5,071 bases of DNA from the NCBI GenBank assembly GCA_029942265.1, contig JAOZTO010000215.1, forward strand, positions 1-5,071, written 5' to 3'. This document shows positions 1-5,071 of this stretch, piece after piece. This DNA is from Desulfocapsa sp. Lineage in GTDB: Bacteria > Desulfobacterota > Desulfobulbia > Desulfobulbales > Desulfocapsaceae. The notes below the pieces were generated by a model. That model saw only the letters and a program-made list of their open reading frames with translations. It did no database searches and had not been told where the DNA came from. Within the stretch, counting starts at the first letter, position 1; each line of letters begins with the position of its first letter. A program made the translations under genes and the position numbers.

Positions 1-612
1 CTTGGGCTTATCGGTCCCAACGGATCGGGAAAAACAACATTGCTTGAATGTATTACCGGGTTACTCCCCATGGATTCAGGCAGGATAGAATGGCAGGGGA
101 AACACCTTTGCCTTAAAGCACGAAAACAGGTTCTCTGGTATCAGCCGGATAATATCCTTCCATTTGCCGAACAACAGGTCATAAATACCCTTTCATTTTT
201 CCAGCAAATCCATAATGTCAGCAAGGAGGATCTTGAACAGCTGATAAACAGACTGGAACTTGTTTCCATGCTGACTAAACCGCTCCATGCTCTTTCAAAG
301 GGATATAGACGTAGGGTGCTCCTTGCTCTTGCTCTGTTAAGCAGGCAACCATTACTCATGCTTGATGAACCGTTTGATGGATTCGATCTGCGGCAATCTC
401 TGGCGGTTATGGATCTACTGCGTGACTACAAAACACATCGCACGATGATCCTTTCCATTCATCAGTTAAGTGAAGCAGAGAAAATCTGTGACCGTTTTCT
501 ATTGCTCGATCAGGGACAATTGCTGGCAATCGGCACCCTTGATGAACTGCGAAGAAAGACAGAACTCAGCACCACAGCAACACTTGAGGAGGTATTTCTT
601 GCCATCACCTGA
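1..612 (+). CDS. ABC transporter ATP-binding protein, 5'-truncated by window (GldA/NosF-like)
   Basis: This is the nucleotide-binding subunit of an ABC-2 type transporter, hydrolysing ATP on the cytoplasmic face to drive the permease encoded next. The frame is open from base 1, so the start lies upstream; 203 residues are visible and probably a few tens are missing. In visible numbering the Walker A motif GPNGSGKT is at residues 5-12, the Q-loop Gln at 48 (WYQPD), the signature LSKGY at 98-102, Walker B LLMLDE at 118-123, a D-loop ending in Asp129, and the H-loop His at 154 (SIHQL). All key residues are intact. The signature form LSKGYRRRV is typical, from memory, of the GldA/NosF/CcmA-like branch. 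The stop overlaps the permease start by 14 bases, implying translational coupling. The cargo cannot be read from the ATPase; the ATP-binding role itself is secure. Confidence 0.95.
   Translation, partial: LGLIGPNGSGKTTLLECITGLLPMDSGRIEWQGKHLCLKARKQVLWYQPDNILPFAEQQVINTLSFFQQIHNVSKEDLEQLINRLELVSMLTKPLHALSKGYRRRVLLALALLSRQPLLMLDEPFDGFDLRQSLAVMDLLRDYKTHRTMILSIHQLSEAEKICDRFLLLDQGQLLAIGTLDELRRKTELSTTATLEEVFLAIT
587..593 (+). promoter_or_regulatory. Strong ribosome binding site deciding the TTG start of the permease
   Basis: The string AGGAGGT lies five bases before the TTG at 599-601, an excellent Shine-Dalgarno at proper spacing. It sits inside the last codons of the ATPase gene. No ATG in this frame gives a plausible start nearby: the frame is open further back to 470, but that upstream part merely shadows the ATPase. 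Confidence 0.8.
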
Positions 613-1942
613 AAACTCTTCACGCTGTCTTCCTGCACGACTGGTTCTTATTCTGGAAATCCGCAGTTTGCTGGTGGCGCCATCTCTTTGGGTGATGCTT
701 ATTATTGTGTCACTGCTGGTTGGTTACAGTTTTTTTCAGGCGCTTGATTTATTCAGTAAAGCCAGTCAGACAGCCTTGTCTTTTCCTGAAATGGCAAGTG
801 GCATGAATCCGTTGGACGGGATATTCGTACCCACTTTTGGAGCCTACTATTTAAGTCAGACCCTGTTGCTGCCTTTTGTTGCCATTCGACTGGTTGGACT
901 CGATAAACAGAGTGGTGCCCTTAAACTTCTGTTACAACTGCCAGTGTCAGTTTTCATGTTATGTGGAATGAAAATCATGGCCATGGGGATTGTCTGGCTA
1001 TTCAGCCTGATACCAGCCATCTCAGCTCTTATAGTGTGGAAGAGTTTAGGTGGGCATATATACCTTCCTGAAATAGCGCTCCTAATTGGTGGACATGGCC
1101 TCTACTCATTAACAATTATCACAATTGCTATGTTTGCTGCCACAATCACTGATTCTCTGCCAACAGCTGCAATGTTTTGTTTGGCAGTTACACTTGGATC
1201 ATGGGTGCTTGATTTTGCAGCAACCGGTCAAGGCGGCGTGTTGGGCATGATTGGTGATTTTTCTTTAACTGTCATGTTGCAGCAATTTGAGATTGGCCTA
1301 TTTACACTAAATAGTCTGATCTCTTTTTTGGCAATTGCATTATTGTTTTTCCTGCTAACTATAATCTGGCTTCATCCGGGCCAGCAGATATCTTATAGAA
1401 TACGGGCATCACTTGCTACTCTTGTTCTAGTGGCGATTGCTGTTTACACATCCATACTCATACCACAATATATGGATGTGACTGAAAACAGGCGGCACTC
1501 GTTTAATCCTGCTGATACTCGTGCCTTAGCAAGCCTGCAAAAGCCATTACTGATCACAGTTTATCTCGATGCACAAGACAGTCGCCTCCTGGATATGGAG
1601 CAGGATATACTTGCAAAACTGCGCCGAAGCGTGCCAAAACTCAAGGTGGAATACATACAATCTGAGCAGGCTGGTTTGTTTGATGCTAGTGAAAACGACA
1701 AATATGGCCTCATACTCTATGAGTATAATGGACAACAGAAGCAGAGTTATTCAAACAGTCAGAAGGAAATATTACCAATTATCTACACACTGGCAGGGGT
1801 TCAGGTAAAGCAGGACTCCATGCCGATATATCGAGGCTACCCTTTAATGGCAGTTGCAACAAAAGCAAAATGGTGGTTTTATATCATTCTGCCATTGTGT
1901 TTTATATGTGCAGGAATCTATGGTCGCAAAGGACGAATTTAA
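599..1942 (+). CDS. ABC-2 type permease fused to a short GldG-like periplasmic domain
   Basis: The 447-residue inner-membrane protein is the likely membrane partner of the ATPase just upstream. TTG at 599 is chosen because of the AGGAGGT site before it. About six hydrophobic segments (near residues 26-46, 80-98, 125-147, 160-182, 188-205 and 238-258) form an ABC-2/GldF/NosY-like permease, with a cytoplasmic stretch around 99-112 (RLVGLDKQSGALKL) typical of that fold. A seventh segment (270-290) leads into a soluble region, 291-424, beginning DVTENRRHSFNPADTRAL and followed by KPLLITVYLD. This is the characteristic opening of GldG-type ABC auxiliary proteins, expected in the periplasm. A last helix (425-441) ends in a basic tail. 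GldG proteins, as I know them, have a much longer periplasmic part, so this is a reduced version fused to the permease. Substrate is unknown. Confidence 0.85.
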   Translation: MPSPENSSRCLPARLVLILEIRSLLVAPSLWVMLIIVSLLVGYSFFQALDLFSKASQTALSFPEMASGMNPLDGIFVPTFGAYYLSQTLLLPFVAIRLVGLDKQSGALKLLLQLPVSVFMLCGMKIMAMGIVWLFSLIPAISALIVWKSLGGHIYLPEIALLIGGHGLYSLTIITIAMFAATITDSLPTAAMFCLAVTLGSWVLDFAATGQGGVLGMIGDFSLTVMLQQFEIGLFTLNSLISFLAIALLFFLLTIIWLHPGQQISYRIRASLATLVLVAIAVYTSILIPQYMDVTENRRHSFNPADTRALASLQKPLLITVYLDAQDSRLLDMEQDILAKLRRSVPKLKVEYIQSEQAGLFDASENDKYGLILYEYNGQQKQSYSNSQKEILPIIYTLAGVQVKQDSMPIYRGYPLMAVATKAKWWFYIILPLCFICAGIYGRKGRI

Positions 1943-1950
1943 AAAAAACT

Positions 1951-1954
1951 GGAG
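1951..1954 (+). promoter_or_regulatory. Ribosome binding site of the beta-sandwich protein gene
   Basis: GGAG lies eight bases before the ATG at 1963 and fixes this start over an earlier in-frame ATG at 1870. The stretch from 1870 would overlap the permease end, has no comparable site, and would place a non-signal-like extension before the KSKK-plus-hydrophobic N-terminus. Confidence 0.6.
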
Positions 1955-1962
1955 CCAATAGT

Positions 1963-2811
1963 ATGAATAAATCTAAAAAAATATTTATCAGCTGTGCTGT
2001 TTTGATGCTGTTTGTAACCGGTTTGTATGTGTATAAGACACGTTTTTCACCAGAAACAGCTCCTGCACAACTAGAATACCTGACTGTTTCACAAACAGAA
2101 AAAATTAATTTAGTTTCTGTTGCAAATGCAGGCGATACAATTACTCGCCCCTCTCCAAAAAGCAGTAACGGTCAGATACTCTTTGATTTTTCCGGAGAAA
2201 CAGTTGGAGCCCCCCCACAAACATTTACTGCCGCAGTGGGAAACTGGATAATCGGTAATGATGACAACAACACTGTCCTGGTAGTAGATGGCCGAAAGTG
2301 GAAACGGGGAATAGCATCAACCGGCCTTGCTGATAAAGCTAAAGCCCTGTATGGCGACCGATACGCTGAATTTCTTGATAATGTTACCGCCTATGCCTAC
2401 TTTCCCTTTGCAGTAGCCGGAAATGTGGAAAACTTTGAGAACGGGGAAATAGAAGTACGTTTTAAGGGAGTTGGCGGAAGAATAGATCAGGGAGCAGGTA
2501 TTCTCTTTGATTTAAAGGCCAATGGAGATTATTACGCAATCCGTGCAAATCCTCTGGAACATAATCTCGTGCTCTGGCGTTACAAGCATGGACAAAGAAG
2601 CTCTGTTAGCTGGGTGCGTAACGTAAAAACACCAAGCCATCAATGGCACACATTAAAGCTTACGGTAAACGGCAATCAGATTAAAGGATATGTGAATGGT
2701 AAACAATATCTTGCTCATAGTTTACCAGATGCTGTGTCGGGAAAAGTTGGATTATGGACAAAGGCAGACAGCGTTGTTTATTTTGATGATTATCGGATAA
2801 CAGCTCGTTGA
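1963..2811 (+). CDS. Membrane-anchored LamG/DUF1080-like beta-sandwich protein
   Basis: The 282-residue protein is probably held in the inner membrane with its bulk in the periplasm. The N-terminus is basic (KSKK) followed by a hydrophobic segment at about 7-24; Cys11 is not in a convincing lipobox, so an uncleaved anchor is favoured. Residues 27-70 look like a linker. From ILFDFSGETVGAPP (72-85) to the end, the sequence has the pattern of concanavalin-like domains of the DUF1080 (3-keto-disaccharide hydrolase/LamG-like) type: GEIEVRFK (161-168), GAGILFDLKANGDYYAIRAN (177-196), WHTLKLTVNGNQIKGYVNGK (228-247) and the closing GKVGLWTKADSVVYFDDYRI (260-279). Such folds usually bind or cleave carbohydrate; no catalytic residues can be assigned. 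It starts 20 bases after the permease stop and probably shares its mRNA. A role in sensing or binding a polysaccharide handled at this locus is inference. Confidence 0.85.
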   Translation: MNKSKKIFISCAVLMLFVTGLYVYKTRFSPETAPAQLEYLTVSQTEKINLVSVANAGDTITRPSPKSSNGQILFDFSGETVGAPPQTFTAAVGNWIIGNDDNNTVLVVDGRKWKRGIASTGLADKAKALYGDRYAEFLDNVTAYAYFPFAVAGNVENFENGEIEVRFKGVGGRIDQGAGILFDLKANGDYYAIRANPLEHNLVLWRYKHGQRSSVSWVRNVKTPSHQWHTLKLTVNGNQIKGYVNGKQYLAHSLPDAVSGKVGLWTKADSVVYFDDYRITAR

Positions 2812-2837
2812 TCCCTTGCTGTCTGTTGTTCATGTCC

Positions 2838-2863
2838 AGGATCTTGTCCGAGAATGTCCTTTT
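2838..2863 (+). terminator. Possible weak terminator hairpin after the plus-strand operon
   Basis: AGGATCTT (2838-2845) can pair with GAGA (2850-2853) and TCCT (2857-2860), giving two four-pair segments with one G-T pair, a four-base loop and a three-base bulge. It is followed by three more T residues. It lies in the 70-base gap between the convergent stops and points the right way for the plus-strand genes, but the stem is imperfect and the T-tract short. The minus strand shows no T-tract after the same hairpin. Confidence 0.2.
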
Positions 2864-2881
2864 GCCCAAACTCCTTCAAAA

Positions 2882-5071
2882 TTATTGTATAATAACATTA
2901 TTCGCGCCATCCGGTGGTGCCCATGTTGCATCATCACCAGTCCGGTACACTTTTGGCCAGTGATGTCCTTTAGGGATGTTGAATGTGATATTTTGCACAC
3001 GATTATCATGGCTGTAGCCACCATGGAAATTAATATCCACTTCTGTCTGAACCGTATCAATCAGATTATAGGCAGAACTCCACTGTAGGGCGATATGCCG
3101 AATCCCTTTCACACTACTGTTTTTTAGCGTGGAGTGGAATGTACGAGCAAAACGAACATAGCCATTACCCCCCTTTCCTTTATTCCAGGCACCGTTAATA
3201 GTTAGATTATTTAGGGTAATGTCGTACACATTATTCATATCAACAGGATGTTTTCCGGCATTAATGATGGAGAGTTTGTTTAAAGTACACTCTTCTGCCC
3301 ATGTTAACGCCACTGCATCTACCATTCGATCGGAATACACATTTTCATACAAGAAATGAACATCTTCCATCTTGTCTTCTTTGCCCAAAACCTGCTCGAT
3401 AGTAAACTCCTGTAGGACAACATTTTTCACGGCATGAATGATTTGTAGCGTGGTTGTTTCGCGGGGAAAAAGAATACCAGTTGGAGCCTCAAGAATAATA
3501 TGCTCTCCTGTAACATCTTGAATACGGACAATGGAATATCTCAGATACGGATATTTTCTCCGCCATTTTTTGCTACCCAAAGCATCAAAAAACAGATCAT
3601 CATTGGGGGTCTTTAGTAGCAGGAGATCACCTGCCTGGTAAGGACTGGTGTCAGTTATTTGGATAGTTGTCGCCTCCGGAGGAAGATCATGAATGAGCTT
3701 GATTTTCTTTTTAGCAAGCTCTCCTTCGATGGCAATAAGCGCAGTATCTTTGGTGTGGAGATGACTGATGATTTTCGTTGTAGCTGTTCCCTGAATAATC
3801 AGGTCATCGATGGTGATTTTCACAGGGGAGTACACATCAAGAATACCTTGTGGCAACTGAATAATGTATCGTCCCGGCTGCAGGGAATCAATCAGTTTTT
3901 GCAGAGCCTTACCGTCATCTTTTCCATCATCTGGCAAGACACCATGATCTGTGGCAGTAATCACAATCCTATTGGGAGATGCCATAAGATAACTGAGATT
4001 TGGAAAAATCAGTACTCCCTGACTGCAAACCATAATAAAAATAAAAACGGCATAGGAAAAAAGCATCATCGGCAAAGGAAAGTAGGGGGCAAGAGGATGT
4101 TTTACAGGTCTGGTGTTGATATCACTCCCCTGACTCTGTGTTCCTTTTGACCATTTTTGATCGGAAAGATAGAAAAAAGCCCTGATTTTTATAAATGCCC
4201 CAATCCACTGATTATACAACATAAGTGGAATAGTCAACAACGATACAGGATGACCACGAAGTGCGATAACTGTCATCTGTATGATTCGTACAGAGAGAAT
4301 CCAGCCCAAAAAAAATGGCAGGTAAACAACAGAATCAGTAGCAGCCAAAATCAATGCCCCACTTATTCCCACCAGTGCTGTCCACATGGACAGACGTTGA
4401 TCAAGGATAGCTATCCAGATAAAAAGTCCTGTACGCCGCCATCCCAATGCCAGTGCCCGCCCATTATTTCTCAAAGTATTTCCATACCAACGATAGGGTA
4501 ATGATACTGAGAGAGACAAAAATGAGGCGTCACGGCTTTCAAGTGAATAGCAGGTAATATCAGGAAGATAAATCATCTTCCACCGCTTCTTCAACAGGTA
4601 AAACCAACTTGACTTGTCGTCTCCCATAAGAAAACGGAATTTACCGTGCATCCAATGGGTAATGCAGTCATTCTCTATCTGTTGAATAAAATCTTCTTGT
4701 ACCACAATGGATGTTCGAAAACAGGAAAATCGACCAGTGAGGGTGAGAACTTTCCAAGAAAGAGAATGTGAAGAAAAAAGAATATGGCGTTGACCAAATT
4801 TCAGGTTAAACCAGTCTTTATACCAGTAATTTTTTGTATTTATATAGGCAGCTTCATTGGTGGTAACAGCACCAAGCTGAGGGAATGCTGCAAAAAATGG
4901 CAAAAGCCGTTTTAGAGTATGCGGTTCAAGATAAGAGTCTCCGTCCATAAAAATGGTGACGGAATTTGGTTCATCTTCATATCGTCTGGCTATGGCTCGC
5001 AGACCATGTCCCATGGCAATTCGTTTTCCATCTGCCTGTCTTTGAAAAACTAGCTCCACAGCATCACGGTG
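2882..5071 (-). CDS. Alg8-like GT2 polysaccharide synthase fused to a C-terminal beta-helix domain, 5'-truncated
   Basis: The frame is open to the window edge (first visible residues HRDAVELVF), so the start lies outside; 729 residues are visible. Residues 1-215 match the cytoplasmic GT2 core of Alg8, the synthase that polymerises mannuronate from GDP-mannuronate: GKRIAMGHGLRAIAR (15-29), the nucleotide-sugar/metal motif MDGDS (42-46), TTNEA (70-74), VLTLTGRFSCFR (108-119), the acceptor-site motif GDDKSSW (150-156) and RWYGNTLRNN (194-203). Membrane helices follow near 229-245, 248-271, 277-296 and 332-356. Pseudomonas Alg8, as I remember it, ends about here. This protein continues with roughly 360 residues resembling a pectate-lyase-3-like right-handed beta-helix: cap HGVLPDDGKDDGKALQKLID (376-395), then IQLPQG, DDLIIQG and repeated short strand-turn units such as ITLNNLTING (617-626). 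This part should be periplasmic. It may be an epimerase, lyase, hydrolase or scaffold. Roughly 145-165 N-terminal residues are missing. The synthase call is firm; the exact sugar is not. Confidence 0.9.
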   Translation of the reverse strand, partial: HRDAVELVFQRQADGKRIAMGHGLRAIARRYEDEPNSVTIFMDGDSYLEPHTLKRLLPFFAAFPQLGAVTTNEAAYINTKNYWYKDWFNLKFGQRHILFSSHSLSWKVLTLTGRFSCFRTSIVVQEDFIQQIENDCITHWMHGKFRFLMGDDKSSWFYLLKKRWKMIYLPDITCYSLESRDASFLSLSVSLPYRWYGNTLRNNGRALALGWRRTGLFIWIAILDQRLSMWTALVGISGALILAATDSVVYLPFFLGWILSVRIIQMTVIALRGHPVSLLTIPLMLYNQWIGAFIKIRAFFYLSDQKWSKGTQSQGSDINTRPVKHPLAPYFPLPMMLFSYAVFIFIMVCSQGVLIFPNLSYLMASPNRIVITATDHGVLPDDGKDDGKALQKLIDSLQPGRYIIQLPQGILDVYSPVKITIDDLIIQGTATTKIISHLHTKDTALIAIEGELAKKKIKLIHDLPPEATTIQITDTSPYQAGDLLLLKTPNDDLFFDALGSKKWRRKYPYLRYSIVRIQDVTGEHIILEAPTGILFPRETTTLQIIHAVKNVVLQEFTIEQVLGKEDKMEDVHFLYENVYSDRMVDAVALTWAEECTLNKLSIINAGKHPVDMNNVYDITLNNLTINGAWNKGKGGNGYVRFARTFHSTLKNSSVKGIRHIALQWSSAYNLIDTVQTEVDINFHGGYSHDNRVQNITFNIPKGHHWPKVYRTGDDATWAPPDGANNVIIQ

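Noticed and set aside
292..306. Non-consensus ABC signature (LSKGY instead of LSGGQ) as a sign of a dead ATPase
   Set aside because: LSKG-type signatures are normal in the GldA/NosF branch, and the Walker A, Walker B, Q-loop and H-loop residues are all present.
1934..1950. A8 run after TTT at the permease stop as a possible slippage site fusing the permease to the beta-sandwich protein
   Set aside because: The stop codon occupies the first bases of the A-run, so slippage within the run would come too late. No canonical slippery heptamer precedes it, and the downstream gene has its own binding site and a signal-like N-terminus.
2882..2895. TTATT-GTAT-AATAA inverted repeat overlapping the stop of the synthase gene
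   Set aside because: The five-pair stem is only A-T pairs and no T-tract follows it on the minus strand; it is expected by chance in AT-rich sequence.
2816..3088. Short open frames on both strands around the convergent junction (plus 2816-3088, minus 2830-3060, minus 2681-2869)
   Set aside because: They overlap the ends of well-supported genes in other frames, have no ribosome binding sites I can identify, and give compositionally odd translations.
3659..4150. Plus-strand open frame of 163 codons inside the beta-helix and linker region
   Set aside because: It lies entirely antisense to the synthase fusion, has no clear ribosome binding site, and its translation is Cys/Asn/His-rich with no recognisable domain. 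It is a shadow of the strongly supported minus-strand gene, as is the plus-strand frame at 4157-4501.

Overview
The window appears to come from a Gram-negative bacterium of moderate, slightly AT-rich base composition. The evidence is a mannuronan-synthase-like (Alg8-type) inner-membrane glycosyltransferase, a Gld/Nos-style ABC transporter and a membrane-anchored envelope protein. I cannot name the genus. The window holds two convergent gene blocks with almost no non-coding DNA. It contains no RNA genes, CRISPR arrays, insertion sequences or long repeats that I can see.

Left block, plus strand (1-2811): three tightly packed genes that look like one operon. The first is the 3' part of an ABC transporter ATPase with all nucleotide-binding motifs visible. 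The second is an ABC-2 type permease that starts at a TTG codon inside the end of the ATPase gene, behind a near-perfect Shine-Dalgarno. Its C-terminal third resembles the periplasmic domain of GldG-type auxiliary proteins, so it reads as a compact GldF+GldG fusion. The third begins 20 bases later and encodes a signal-anchored protein with a LamG/DUF1080-like (concanavalin-type) beta-sandwich, probably a carbohydrate-binding or carbohydrate-active module outside the inner membrane.

Right block, minus strand (5071-2882): one very long open frame, cut at its 5' end by the window edge. Its first half closely matches Alg8, the GT2 polymerase that makes polymannuronate, including the GDDKSSW and RWYGN motifs and the C-terminal membrane helices. 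Directly after the last membrane helix, in the same frame, comes a domain of about 360 residues that looks like a right-handed parallel beta-helix of the pectate-lyase-like superfamily. This is a polymer synthase with a probable periplasmic polysaccharide-acting or polysaccharide-binding domain in one chain, and it is the most interesting item in the window.

Taken together (inference), this looks like part of an exopolysaccharide locus. A membrane synthase would make a uronan or related glycan and the attached beta-helix would modify, trim or hold it on the periplasmic side. The neighbouring ABC transporter and the beta-sandwich protein may help the envelope handle the polymer. The convergent arrangement means the two blocks are transcribed separately, so the functional link rests only on proximity and on the carbohydrate theme.
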